DNA of 64,000 nucleotides, taken from an uncultured archaeon. Its GTDB lineage: Archaea > Thermoproteota > Nitrososphaeria_A > Caldarchaeales > Calditenuaceae. The notes beneath the pieces were generated by a model. It ran no database searches. It had not been told where the DNA came from and saw only the letters and a list, made by a program, of their open reading frames with translations. The stretch spans positions 86,745-150,744 of the forward strand of contig CALIKS010000001.1 of assembly GCA_938017985.1 (NCBI GenBank). The letters are read 5' to 3'. Of this stretch, positions 1 through 10,015 are shown in pieces. The number at the start of each line of letters is the position of its first letter. Position 1 is the first letter of the stretch. The translations under genes and the position numbers were made by a program.

Positions 1-20
1 ATAGAGAACAACTAATTTAT

Positions 21-506
21 ATGCTTTCAGAGGCCTATTCTGCCATTCAAGATGCTTACATAAGGCTTGGACCGACAAGGTTTGAAAGCATAGCGACAAC
101 AATTCCAGAAACATTGACAATAGACATAAATAAATATTCAATGATGGGGATCACCATTCCGACAATAGAGGTTGCACAAAATATAGAGACTCGCTATCCA
201 TACAGTATTGCCGATACCTCAATAAGTCTGGATGAAGCAGTAAGAAAGATGCAAACAATTATTCCAATGCTCTGTAATGCAGCAGCAACGGAAAATGCAA
301 TATTCAGAATCGCAGAAGAATTAAGAAAGACACAAAGGCTCTTAAACGCGCTTGAATACGTAGTTATACCTAGGTATAATTCAGCTATCCACGAAATAAC
401 AATGACGCTTGACGAGATGGAGAGAGACTACTTTACTAAGTTAAAGCATGTTAAAAGAATGCTCGAGAAGAGAGCATCAAGCACGACTAAACTTAAATCA
501 TCCTAA
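21..506 (+). CDS. atpD: A/V-type ATP synthase subunit D (5' end may lie at or before the window edge)
   Basis: Protein matches the subunit D pattern (long helices, 'NALEYVVIPRYNSAIHEITMTLDEMERDYFTKLKHVKRML'). Confidence 0.85.
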   Translation: MLSEAYSAIQDAYIRLGPTRFESIATTIPETLTIDINKYSMMGITIPTIEVAQNIETRYPYSIADTSISLDEAVRKMQTIIPMLCNAAATENAIFRIAEELRKTQRLLNALEYVVIPRYNSAIHEITMTLDEMERDYFTKLKHVKRMLEKRASSTTKLKSS

Positions 507-521
507 GCAAAAATAAAAAAC

Positions 522-662
522 ATGGAAGAAGAACTATCTAAACAAATAGACCAGATTTTTGAAGAAATAGAAAAAACCATCACATCTAAAATCGAGTCGT
601 TTAAACAAGAACTTCGCAACAAGTCAGAAAAAATAATTAAAGAAAACGAGAACCAAAAATGA
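522..662 (+). CDS. Short charged coiled-coil protein (46 aa), possibly an A-ATPase-associated small subunit
   Basis: Hand translation MEEELSKQIDQIFEEIEKTITSKIESFKQELRNKSEKIIKENENQK*, 15 nt after the subunit D stop; not in the supplied ORF track. Confidence 0.5.
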   Translation: MEEELSKQIDQIFEEIEKTITSKIESFKQELRNKSEKIIKENENQK

Positions 663-689
663 AATATTCGTCACGACCACTGAAGATTA

Positions 690-764
690 GGGCCCGTGGC
701 CTAGCTTGGATAAGGCGCCGGCCTCCGGAGCCGGAGAACGCGGGTTCAAGTCCCGCCGGGCCCG
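690..764 (+). tRNA. tRNA-Arg (CCG anticodon)
   Basis: Acceptor GGGCCCG/CGGGCCC, anticodon loop CTCCGGA, T arm CGGGTTCAAGTCCCG. Confidence 0.93.
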
Positions 765-867
765 CATAGGCCATTACTTTTGTTTTGCATTAGTTTCTTC
801 GAAAAGGTTTCATCGAGTTGGAATGCATGTATATATTGAGCTTGATTTAGTACTACAGGTGAGATGC

Positions 868-1167
868 ATGAATAAGGATTTAAGGATCGTATTGCTAGGA
901 ATGTTAATCATGTCTTGTTTGTTGCCGACAGCATATGCTGCCGAGGCTGAGACTAATGCGACTGTGAGTAAAGTCTTCGGTGCTACAGTTGCCTTCTGCG
1001 TTGCAGTCGCGGCCGCTGGATTTTCGATATCTAAGGCGGGGTCTGCTGGCTTAGCCGCCTCAGCTGAAAGACCTGAAGTCAGAACCGTGGCCATCATTAT
1101 TGCCGCATTCGGAGAGGCATTAGCTATCTATGGGATAGCAATCGCGTTCTTCATCCTAAGCGCATAA
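868..1167 (+). CDS. atpK: A-type ATP synthase proteolipid (c/K) subunit
   Basis: MNKDLRIVLLGMLIMSC... leader followed by two hydrophobic helices with 'FGEALAIYGIAIAF'; start at 868 because the longer ORF (706) runs through the tRNA. Confidence 0.85.
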   Translation: MNKDLRIVLLGMLIMSCLLPTAYAAEAETNATVSKVFGATVAFCVAVAAAGFSISKAGSAGLAASAERPEVRTVAIIIAAFGEALAIYGIAIAFFILSA

Positions 1168-1255
1168 ATAATTCAAATTCACTTTTTCAATAATGAAATT
1201 TTTAGGAGGCGAAAGATAAATAAGTGAATAATGTGTTTCATAGTTTGGGTACACT

Positions 1256-1329
1256 GCCCCGGTAGCTCAGGCTGGGAGAGCGCCCGGCTGAAGACCGGGA
1301 AGTCGCCGGTTCAAGTCCGGCCCGGGGCA
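1256..1329 (+). tRNA. tRNA-Phe (GAA anticodon)
   Basis: Acceptor GCCCCGG/CCGGGGC, anticodon loop CTGAAGA, T arm GCCGGTTCAAGTCCGGC. Confidence 0.93.
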
Positions 1330-1358
1330 TAATTTAGTTAAATCGAAAATTTAGTGTG

Positions 1359-2327
1359 TCATAATGTAGAATTTAGAATTATTGCGATGAAGATTAGTGC
1401 TAGGTAGGGGCTTGTAAATTTGAAGAGGCTCCAAGTATTTGTATGGGTCGGTGAGAAGAATAGTCTTAAGCTAAGATACAGCAGCGCAATGCTTAATGGA
1501 GCCGTAATCACTAGGTATAACAAACCAAATTTTATAGGGTCTAATAAATATAGGAGGAAGTTGAAGAGTGCCATTAGGATAGATGTCGATGCAATGCACC
1601 TGATTGCTTTGTCTTCAGAAATTATAACCGGCAACATTGGAATATTGGCTCTTGCATAGTCATCCTTGTATTTTAAAGCAAGGCTCCACACGTGAATCGG
1701 TATCCATAATACTACGATCGAAGCAAGTAGAAATCCCTCTAATGTGAGCTGATTTGTTGCAGCGACGTGCCCCATCATGGCCGGCGCGCCTCCTGCAAAG
1801 CTGCCTAGAAAGATGTTTAATGGAGTCCTTCTCTTCGACAATAAGACATATATCACGACATAATCGAAAATGCCAAATATCAAAAACGCGAGGACGTACA
1901 AATTAATCGTTAAAGACAACATGACTGATATTACTATTAATATTAATCCAAATGCGAGTGCTTTCTCCGGCGGATTTATCTGACCTGAAGGCAGGGGCCT
2001 CCTCATAGTTCTACGCATTATTCTATCGATATCGATTTCAAAATAATTTGCCACAGTTTCTGCTCCTGCAGAACCGGAAATTAAAATTGCGAGGATAAGA
2101 ATTATCTTCTCGAGTGGTGGAATGCCGTCTGTGCCTAAGAATAATCCACCAACACCAGTAAATACTAACAGCCACCAGACTCTGGGCTTCGTGACGCGGA
2201 AATATGTTTCAAGGGTCTTTGTGAGGTGAGAAAGCGATGAAGCTTGACTCATTATTTGGCAAAATAGTGTCCCAATAATATAAGTTTGTGTTTCATGCTG
2301 CAAAATGATATTTCTTGTTTGGCTCAA
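1359..2327 (-). CDS. ctaB: Protoheme IX farnesyltransferase (heme O synthase), UbiA superfamily
   Basis: 'MRRTMRRPLPSGQI', 'KRRTPLNIFLGSFAGGAPAMMGHVA', 'HVWSLALKYKDDYARANIPMLPV' are CtaB hallmarks. Confidence 0.85.
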   Translation of the reverse strand: MSQTRNIILQHETQTYIIGTLFCQIMSQASSLSHLTKTLETYFRVTKPRVWWLLVFTGVGGLFLGTDGIPPLEKIILILAILISGSAGAETVANYFEIDIDRIMRRTMRRPLPSGQINPPEKALAFGLILIVISVMLSLTINLYVLAFLIFGIFDYVVIYVLLSKRRTPLNIFLGSFAGGAPAMMGHVAATNQLTLEGFLLASIVVLWIPIHVWSLALKYKDDYARANIPMLPVIISEDKAIRCIASTSILMALFNFLLYLLDPIKFGLLYLVITAPLSIALLYLSLRLFFSPTHTNTWSLFKFTSPYLALIFIAIILNSTL

Positions 2328-2361
2328 TACTTTTATTATAGATTGTTTATATTAATTATTC

Positions 2362-3141
2362 ATGCATAAAATTCTAGATGGTAGAGTAGCAATAATTACT
2401 GGGAGTTCCAGAGGGATAGGGAGAGCAATAGCTTTAAGATTTGCGAATGAAGGGGCAAGAGTTGTATGTAACTATGTGTCTCATGAGGGTAAAGCAAAAG
2501 AAGTCGTAGAGCAGATAAAATCTATGGGTAGTGAAGCATTAGCCATAAAGGCAGACGTAGCTTCTAGAGAAGAAGCTGAACAACTCGTAGAGGCCACCGT
2601 CAAGTACTTCGGAAGATTAGACATATTGGTAAATAACGCTGGAATACTTATTAAGGGCGGAATCTTTGATGATTTATCAATTCTTGATAAACTCATAGAC
2701 GTAAATGTTAAAGGAGTAATAAATTGTACTAGGGCTGCTGCAAGAATAATGATGGAGCAAAGATATGGTCGCGTCATAAACTTGTCTTCAATCGCTGGGA
2801 TAGGGACCTCAGCGAAAAATACCACTTACTATGCAATCAGCAAGGCAGCGGTCATAATATTAACCAAACGGCTTGCTTTAGAATTAGGAGAATATGGAAT
2901 AACGGTGAATGCAGTAGCGCCTGGACTAATAATGACGGATATGGTTAAAAGTCAAAGCAAAGAGGAGCGTGAAAGTATTTTGAGACTGGCGCTTGAAAGG
3001 TCAGTCTTAAGGAGAGTGGGCAAACCAGAGGATGTAGCATCATTAATTACTTATTTGGCTTCCGAGGAGGCAGGGTACATCACAGGACAGATAATCACTA
3101 TAGATGGTGGAAGAACAGATTTCCTGACTCGCTCCTGCTAG
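2362..3141 (+). CDS. SDR-family oxidoreductase (3-oxoacyl-ACP reductase FabG-like)
   Basis: TGSSRGIG Rossmann motif, NNAG, YAISKAA, C-terminal GGR. Confidence 0.9.
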   Translation: MHKILDGRVAIITGSSRGIGRAIALRFANEGARVVCNYVSHEGKAKEVVEQIKSMGSEALAIKADVASREEAEQLVEATVKYFGRLDILVNNAGILIKGGIFDDLSILDKLIDVNVKGVINCTRAAARIMMEQRYGRVINLSSIAGIGTSAKNTTYYAISKAAVIILTKRLALELGEYGITVNAVAPGLIMTDMVKSQSKEERESILRLALERSVLRRVGKPEDVASLITYLASEEAGYITGQIITIDGGRTDFLTRSC

Positions 3142-3190
3142 ATTGGATGAAAAGATATATGAGTAAAAGAGATTACCAAAAGGTTAGTGA

Positions 3191-3469
3191 GTGTGTCAAG
3201 CTATGAAAAGAGACGATGCTTTGTATATTTCAAGACTTGTTTTAGGATTATTTATGGGATTCATGTCCGGGATTCTATCAGCATCAATGTCATGGATCTT
3301 GATAATCATCCTTGGGATAATGGTTTACGTCTTAACCGTCCCAATCTCAATAAGATTAGCTATTGATTCTACCAAGACTCAAAAGAGGAACGCAGCTCTA
3401 AACGGTATTGGAACATACGCACTCTTCTGGATAACTGGATGGATATTGTTTTATAACCTCATTTATTAA
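3191..3469 (+). CDS. Small membrane protein, unknown function
   Basis: 92 aa, three predicted hydrophobic segments. Confidence 0.6.
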   Translation: MCQAMKRDDALYISRLVLGLFMGFMSGILSASMSWILIIILGIMVYVLTVPISIRLAIDSTKTQKRNAALNGIGTYALFWITGWILFYNLIY

Positions 3470-3495
3470 TGAGCAACCACGTCATTTTTAACTTT

Positions 3496-3867
3496 CTACT
3501 TTAATTTATGAGGAACTGGAATCTTATCTATATTGTTCAGAATTATTTTCCACACTTCGATATAGGCGTCTTGCTTACCCAATACATTTATTGATGTTTC
3601 TTTAATAACCTTTAGAAATTTTTGAGAATTAGTCACAGCATCTCCATTCGTGTATAGTTTGAAGAGCAATGAGTCCTTGTCCTCAGAAGTATATGAGAAA
3701 TAGAGACCATAAAGAGCAAGGTAAGCTCTTTTTTCTTCTTCAGTACTAATTCTTCTTTTCAGTGATGCTAATATTTTCTCTGCATCTGTTATTCTTCCTT
3801 CAAATAACGTCTTTGCGAATTTCAAAACTATATTTCTAAGACGTTCATTATCCATGTAGATTATCAT
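3496..3867 (-). CDS. Conserved hypothetical helical protein
   Basis: 123 aa ORF in a gene gap, helical composition. Confidence 0.6.
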   Translation of the reverse strand: MIIYMDNERLRNIVLKFAKTLFEGRITDAEKILASLKRRISTEEEKRAYLALYGLYFSYTSEDKDSLLFKLYTNGDAVTNSQKFLKVIKETSINVLGKQDAYIEVWKIILNNIDKIPVPHKLK

Positions 3868-3899
3868 GCATGTCGTAGTTTTAAACCTAACTGAGTTTT

Positions 3900-4901
3900 T
3901 TAACGTCTTTCTTTATCTGACTCTTCTACGTCTTCCACTCCATTAGTAGTTATCTTTATTAAGACTTCACCTTCTGGCAAGTATGGGCTTGATATTAATC
4001 GCACTATTCTCACATTCTTACCAGCAGTCTTACGAATAAAGAGTCTTGTATGACTGGTATGTCCAACTATATGTCCACCAACAGGTGAAACAGCAGTAGG
4101 TGCAAAGAACTCATCTGGACGCGCCATTACCTGATTCGTAACTACAGCTACTGCATTAAAGGCCCTTGCAAGTCTGAGAAGCTTATGCATGTGTTTATTT
4201 AGTTTTTGCTGTCTTTCGGGAAGCATCTCTCTTCCTGCATACTCACTCCTGAAATGAGCTGTTAAGGAGTCGATTATGATTAGCTTGACGTTATTCTCCT
4301 TTATTATTTTATCCGCCTTGTCTAATAATAACATTTGGTGATCTGAGTTATATGCCTCTGAAAAAATGATTCTTTCTGACACTCTATCAAAATCCAGTCC
4401 AAGATGCTTCGCCATCTGTTCGATTCGCTCTATTCTAAAGGTGTTCTCTGTATCTATATAGAGGGCCGAGCCGTCTAGACCTCCTTTTTCCGGAGGTAAC
4501 TGAACATTTACCGCTAATTGGTGACATATCTGGCTCTTGCCTGAGCCGAATTCTCCGAAGAACTCAGTTATTGATTGTGTTTCTAATCCACCGCCTACAA
4601 GAGCGTCGAGAGCCTTGCTTCCTGTTGTCAGTCTCCCTATATTACTTTTAATAGAGGCTAATTCTTTAGCAGTTACCCACGAGATCTCTATTGATTCTCG
4701 TGCAAGATTTATTAGCTCAGCTGCTTTTTTCTCTCCTATTCCTGCTGCTTCAAGTTCACTGATAGTAGCTGTTGCTAATGCTTCTATAGTAGAGTAGCCG
4801 ATCTCCTTAAGCTTCTCAGCAGTTGCCGGCCCTACACCTGGTAGCTCAGAGATATCCGTGAATACTGGATGCTTGTCCTTCACTTTCTGAGGCAACTCCA
4901 T
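3900..4901 (-). CDS. radA: DNA repair and recombination protein RadA
   Basis: N-terminal HhH 'LPGVGPATAEKLKEIGY', Walker A GEFGSGKSQ, 'TNQVMARPDEFF'. Confidence 0.97.
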   Translation of the reverse strand: MELPQKVKDKHPVFTDISELPGVGPATAEKLKEIGYSTIEALATATISELEAAGIGEKKAAELINLARESIEISWVTAKELASIKSNIGRLTTGSKALDALVGGGLETQSITEFFGEFGSGKSQICHQLAVNVQLPPEKGGLDGSALYIDTENTFRIERIEQMAKHLGLDFDRVSERIIFSEAYNSDHQMLLLDKADKIIKENNVKLIIIDSLTAHFRSEYAGREMLPERQQKLNKHMHKLLRLARAFNAVAVVTNQVMARPDEFFAPTAVSPVGGHIVGHTSHTRLFIRKTAGKNVRIVRLISSPYLPEGEVLIKITTNGVEDVEESDKERR

Positions 4902-5016
4902 ACAAAATCATGTATAAGGTATATTTAAGCAATAGCCGGTTGCCTGAAAATAAAATAAACAATCTCTTGGTTGATTGAACTAATGTTAATATGGTTCTAA
5001 GCCCTATGATTCTTTA

Positions 5017-5775
5017 ATGCTTAGGTCTGGGCTAACACTGATTAAGAAACCAGAAAATAAGAGGAGGCTGATAGTAATTGATATATCTCCTTCTCCAGGA
5101 GTAGTTGGGCTGATAGTTAGCAATCTATTTACTGATTCGCTGGCTTCAGAAAAAATTGCAGAAATATCCTCACCGCATTTTCCTCAGGTCACACTTATCA
5201 ATAATGATGGAATAGCCTCTCTACCAAAAGTAGAGATTTATGATATAAAGACAGCGAGTAATGATGTATCTTTATTGTTAATAACTCGCAACTTTCTGGT
5301 TGATTCAAATGAAGCAGGTGATGAGGCGTCACAACTAATACTAGAAGTTTTAAGAGATAGTAAAGTTTCTGAAGTAATTCTTTTATCAAGTGCAAGAATT
5401 ATGGGGACGGGAGACGTATTTGTATCTTCAACCATCCTTGATTTTACTCGTACATTTTTGCAACTTGGCGCGAAGACAATACCTAATATGGAGGTTCTAC
5501 CCATCGACAGGCTAGCAGCCTCGCTTCTGTTTAAACTCTTTATAAAAGGTACGCCTGTAACCCTACTAATTTCTGACACCGCAAGCTATATGCCCGACCT
5601 ATCTGCCGCAAAAAGGCTCATTAAATTATTATCAAGATATCTCGGAATATCTATAGATGTTGCCAAGCTAGATAAAGAGATAGAGAGACAAAAGATAATT
5701 TTTGAAGAAATTGAGCGGGCTTTAAGAGAAGAATATAAGGAGAGAGAGGGGCGCCCACCATCATACATTGGATAA
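5017..5775 (+). CDS. PAC2-family (proteasome assembly chaperone-like) protein
   Basis: 'SPGVVGLIVSNLF', 'ISSPHFPQVTLINNDGIASLPKVEIY' resemble PAC2 family. Confidence 0.7.
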   Translation: MLRSGLTLIKKPENKRRLIVIDISPSPGVVGLIVSNLFTDSLASEKIAEISSPHFPQVTLINNDGIASLPKVEIYDIKTASNDVSLLLITRNFLVDSNEAGDEASQLILEVLRDSKVSEVILLSSARIMGTGDVFVSSTILDFTRTFLQLGAKTIPNMEVLPIDRLAASLLFKLFIKGTPVTLLISDTASYMPDLSAAKRLIKLLSRYLGISIDVAKLDKEIERQKIIFEEIERALREEYKEREGRPPSYIG

Positions 5776-5812
5776 ATTTATGATATAGATTTGCAATAAA
5801 AAGTTATAAACA

Positions 5813-7249
5813 TTGATAAAATATTACTTAAGGGACTTGATTGATAAGAAAGTTCTAGACGAGTTGGAAAATGTTGTAGGGCCTGACAGGATCATTTATG
5901 ATAAATGTGAACTTCTGACATATGAATGCGACGCACAGACATTTTTTAAAAAACCGCCAGACGTAGTTGTATTTCCCATCTCAACCGAAGAAGTATCAAA
6001 AATAGTAAATATATGTATAAAATATAAAATCCCATTCCTACCGAGGGGTGCCGGTACAGCTCTCTGTGGTAGCGCTGTAGCCATCAGAGGCGGAGTCATG
6101 CTCGCCTTAACAAGGATGAATAAAGTCCTTGAAACAGATCTTGAGAACCAAAGAGTGACGGTGGAGCCTTATGTGACTGCAAATGAATTAACATCCTTAC
6201 TCTCTAAATATGGCTTTTTTTACGCTCCTGACCCTGCTAGCTATATCGTTTCCTCAATAGGTGGAAATATTGCCCATAATGCTGGAGGCAATCACTGCAT
6301 TAAATATGGCGTCACAACGAATCACGTAGTTGGATTGGAGGTCGTCCTTCCAAACGGCGAGGTCATAGAACTGGGTGGTAAAGCGCTAGACCCTCCCGGT
6401 TATGACTTGGTTGGACTAATGGTTGGCTCAGAGGGTACATTAGGAATAATTACAAAAGCTATTCTTAGAATATTACGCCGACCACCGGCCTCAGCTGCTA
6501 TACTAGCAATATTCGACTCAATAGTCGACGCTTCAAATACAGTGTCAGAGGTCATATCGAGTGGAATAACGCCAGCCGCCATAGAATTCATGGATCAATT
6601 AGCAATTATAGCAGTGGAGTCCGGAGCAAGAGCATGCGGACTACCTAAGGATGCGGCTGCAATATTGTTGTTTGAAGTCGAGGGGTACGAGGAAGAATTG
6701 GACATGTTGGGACGAAGAATAATAGAGATTTGTGAAAAGAATAATTCAAAAAGTGTAAAGATGGCGAAAGACATTGATGGCATAGCGAGACTAATGGCTG
6801 GACGTAAAGCGGCTTTTGGGTCAATGGGTAATCTTGCACCTGCTTTTGTAGTCGATGATGGTACCATCCTTAGATCAAAATTACCAGAAGTAATGCAAAA
6901 GATAAAGGAGAAAAGTGAGGAAAGCGGTTTAAAAATTGCAAATGTCTTCCACGCAGGGGAAGGGAATCTACACCCATTAATTTTATATGACCCAAGAAAA
7001 AAAGAAGAGGCTGAAAAAGCATTAAAGGTCGGGCTTGACATTTTAAGACTCTGCTTGATTATTGGAGGAACAATTACAGGAGAACATGGAGTAGGCATTG
7101 AAAAAATTGAGCTAATGCCTATTCAATACACGGCAGAGGAGCTCAGAAAAATGGCAATTATAAAATTAATTTTTGATCCACATATCTTATGCAATCCTGG
7201 AAAAATAATACCAGAAAAATTCTTTATGGAAGTGAATAAACATGAATGA
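5813..7249 (+). CDS. glcD: FAD-linked oxidase, glycolate/D-lactate oxidase GlcD type
   Basis: FAD_binding_4 signature 'PRGAGTALCGSAVAIRGGVML', C-terminal 'GEHGVGIEK'. Confidence 0.88.
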   Translation: MIKYYLRDLIDKKVLDELENVVGPDRIIYDKCELLTYECDAQTFFKKPPDVVVFPISTEEVSKIVNICIKYKIPFLPRGAGTALCGSAVAIRGGVMLALTRMNKVLETDLENQRVTVEPYVTANELTSLLSKYGFFYAPDPASYIVSSIGGNIAHNAGGNHCIKYGVTTNHVVGLEVVLPNGEVIELGGKALDPPGYDLVGLMVGSEGTLGIITKAILRILRRPPASAAILAIFDSIVDASNTVSEVISSGITPAAIEFMDQLAIIAVESGARACGLPKDAAAILLFEVEGYEEELDMLGRRIIEICEKNNSKSVKMAKDIDGIARLMAGRKAAFGSMGNLAPAFVVDDGTILRSKLPEVMQKIKEKSEESGLKIANVFHAGEGNLHPLILYDPRKKEEAEKALKVGLDILRLCLIIGGTITGEHGVGIEKIELMPIQYTAEELRKMAIIKLIFDPHILCNPGKIIPEKFFMEVNKHE

Positions 7250-8582
7250 GGTAGAAGCAATAGAAAAGGTAATATCTGGATTAAAAATTATAAGTGAAGA
7301 AGAACTTGATAAATTCCAAGTTGATGGAGTCAGACCAAAAGTAGTTGTGGAACCTGAATCTGAAGATGAAATAGCTTCATTGTTAAAAATAGCAAACGAC
7401 AAGGGTTTCACAGTTATTCCTTGGGGGGGAGGAACAATGATGAGTTTAGGAAATATTCCAAAATGTCTCGATATCGTAATTTCGTTAAAAAGATTAAATA
7501 AAATTGTTGAATACTTGCCAGAAGACCTTGTAGTTACCTCCGAGGCTGGAGTGACATTAGAAGCTCTCCAGGCATCATTATTAAAAAATAAACAATTTTT
7601 ACCTTTAGATCCACCTAGAAGCGAACAAGCTACGTTGGGAGGAATAGTATCTTCAAATTCATTTGGGCCCCTAAGATATCTTTATGGGTGTGTAAGAGAC
7701 CTTCTCTTAGGCATAAAAGTAGTGGGAGCAAACGGCATAGTAATGAAGTTTGGGGGAAAAGTAGTAAAAAATGTGGCAGGCTATGACATTAAAAAGCTCT
7801 TTATAGGTTCATTGGGTACGCTTGGCATAATTACTCAGACTACTTTTAGATTATATGCAATTCCAGAGTATGAAGAAAGTTTCATCTGTACATTTAAGAA
7901 CATAGACGACTTGTCTGGTGCTTCATTAAAAATACTTAAAACTATCCATTCCTCGATTGGTATCGGGCTATCTGCAGTAGAGATACTTGATCCTAACTTC
8001 TGTGAATTGTTGAAGCATCTCGGAACTACTGAAGATTATCTGCTCGCAATAAGAGTTTTAGGTTTAACTAAAACAGGACTAGAAAGAAGAATAAATGAAT
8101 TAAAAGAAATAGTGAAGGATTATTCTCCAGCAAATATGATTACACTGAATGATGATGAACATATTAAGTTTTGGAACGAAATAAAAAATCATCCCGACAT
8201 AGCTTCCACATTTTTTGTAAGATGCAAAATCAGTACATTAATATCAAGGGTTACAAGTGTAATGAAAAAGATTGAGGAGTTAAAGAAAAAGCATGAGATT
8301 AAATATTCTATTATAGCTCACATTGGATTAGGCATTATACATTCATATTTTTATTCATTAAACTATGATGACTTGATAAAAACACTCGACGAGCTCAGAA
8401 GTTACGTAATTAATATCGGGTCAGGGAGCAGCTTAGTGATCGAGACAGCCCCGGTGGAGATTAAAAGATTAATCAATGTATGGGGACCGACCCGTGGCGA
8501 TTTTGCCTTGATGAGAGCTATTAAAAAAGCGTTTGACCCAAAGGGGATACTTAGTCCGGGTAGATTCGTTGGAGGGATATGA
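7242..8582 (+). CDS. glcE: FAD-binding subunit, GlcE-like
   Basis: 'VIPWGGGTMMSLGNIP', 'GGIVSSNSFGPLRYLYGCVRDLLLGIKVV', 'KNVAGYDIKKLFIGSLGTLGIIT' typical GlcE; 8-nt overlap with glcD. Confidence 0.85.
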   Translation: MNEVEAIEKVISGLKIISEEELDKFQVDGVRPKVVVEPESEDEIASLLKIANDKGFTVIPWGGGTMMSLGNIPKCLDIVISLKRLNKIVEYLPEDLVVTSEAGVTLEALQASLLKNKQFLPLDPPRSEQATLGGIVSSNSFGPLRYLYGCVRDLLLGIKVVGANGIVMKFGGKVVKNVAGYDIKKLFIGSLGTLGIITQTTFRLYAIPEYEESFICTFKNIDDLSGASLKILKTIHSSIGIGLSAVEILDPNFCELLKHLGTTEDYLLAIRVLGLTKTGLERRINELKEIVKDYSPANMITLNDDEHIKFWNEIKNHPDIASTFFVRCKISTLISRVTSVMKKIEELKKKHEIKYSIIAHIGLGIIHSYFYSLNYDDLIKTLDELRSYVINIGSGSSLVIETAPVEIKRLINVWGPTRGDFALMRAIKKAFDPKGILSPGRFVGGI

Positions 8583-9879
8583 ATTGGGAGAGTATATAGA
8601 AAAGGAGATATTAGATAGATTAGTTCTAGCGTGTATTCACTGTGGATTTTGTCTGCAGAGTTGTCCTACTTATAGAGTATTAGGATACGAACCTGACTCT
8701 CCGAGAGGTAGGCTATACCTAATCAAGTCTCTGTTAGAAAATAGAGTCGGCCCAGAAGAAAGCGTCTTGGAGCATTTATACAAATGTATAGTATGCAGAG
8801 GATGCGAAACAGCATGCCCCTCCGGGATTAAGTACGGATTCATTATGGACTCTATGAGGAGTCAAATAAGCAAGAGTCATGAATTCTCCTTCATTAAAAA
8901 ATTGGAGCTTAGCATAGGCGCTAAATTTTTAATCTCTCATATCGACTTTTTAAGGTTTATTATGAGCGTTATCCGCTTATCTCAAAAAATCGGTATCGAC
9001 CGTTTAGTCCGACATATGCCAAAACCATTAAATGAATTAGACTATCTTATGCCATCTCTCCCCACGTCGAAAATACACTATTCAAAAATTCCAGAAATCA
9101 TAAGGCCAGACTCGAAAAGGAGAGCAAGAGTCGGATTCCTTCATGGATGTCTAATGGAGGCCGCTTTGCCATGGGTGAATAGAGCAATGATTCATGTATT
9201 GCTTGCTAATGGATATGAAGTTATTACACCGAGGAACCAGACTTGTTGTGGAGCAGCTCCTCTACATGAAGGATTTATTGAATACGCAAAAAAATTAGCC
9301 AGAAGAAATATAGACATTTTCGAAAGAGCGGACGTAGACTACGTACTCTCTTCGGCATCAGGATGTGTAGCTACACTAAAAATGTATGACGAGTTATTAA
9401 AGAACGATTCTAAATATGAAAACAAGGCTAAAGAATTTAAAAATAAAGTAAAAGATTTTAGCGAACTATTTTTTGAAAACGGTTTCGATAAGAATTTCGG
9501 AGAATTAGACTTAAAGGTAACTTTTCACGACTCCTGCAGTCTTGCACATGCTCAAAAGATTACGAAACAACCTAGAATAATTTTGAATTCAATTCCCGGA
9601 CTAAAATTGGTCGAGATGAAAGACTCGGACTTATGTTGCGGAGCCGGAGGACTAAATTGGATTTTGTATCCTGAAATAACTCGAGAGACATTGGGTATGA
9701 AGTTACAAAATGCAAAAGCTACAAATGCGTCAGTTGTACTGGTCTCAAACATACCCTGTTATCTAAACATTTCCAGAGGAGTACGAAGATTAAAGCTCGA
9801 CATGAAAGTAGCACATTATGTTGAACTGCTGGACGAGGCTTATCGTAAAGCCAAAGCTTATTCAGAGAAAACTGAATAA
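8569..9879 (+). CDS. glcF: Fe-S subunit, GlcF-like (2x 4Fe-4S, 2x CCG domains)
   Basis: CIHCGFCLQSCPT, CIVCRGCETACPSG, QTCCGAAP and DLCCGAGG motifs; likely TTG start at 8569, overlapping glcE (ORF track start 8533). Confidence 0.85.
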   Translation: MEGYELGEYIEKEILDRLVLACIHCGFCLQSCPTYRVLGYEPDSPRGRLYLIKSLLENRVGPEESVLEHLYKCIVCRGCETACPSGIKYGFIMDSMRSQISKSHEFSFIKKLELSIGAKFLISHIDFLRFIMSVIRLSQKIGIDRLVRHMPKPLNELDYLMPSLPTSKIHYSKIPEIIRPDSKRRARVGFLHGCLMEAALPWVNRAMIHVLLANGYEVITPRNQTCCGAAPLHEGFIEYAKKLARRNIDIFERADVDYVLSSASGCVATLKMYDELLKNDSKYENKAKEFKNKVKDFSELFFENGFDKNFGELDLKVTFHDSCSLAHAQKITKQPRIILNSIPGLKLVEMKDSDLCCGAGGLNWILYPEITRETLGMKLQNAKATNASVVLVSNIPCYLNISRGVRRLKLDMKVAHYVELLDEAYRKAKAYSEKTE

Positions 9880-10015
9880 AGATAGGATATTAAATTAGCA
9901 AATTATTGAGATTAGATATAAAGTCGATGAGCTCAATTAAAGAGTGAAGTTTATTATTAAAATAAAAGAACTAAAATTCAACTAAGGTATATTGGTAAGA
10001 AAAAGTCCTATAAAT

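Noticed and set aside
706-867. N-terminal extension of the c-subunit ORF
   Set aside because: Runs through the tRNA-Arg gene; the real start is ATG 868.
6595-7098. 167-aa minus-strand ORF within glcD
   Set aside because: Antisense of a confident CDS with no coding features of its own.
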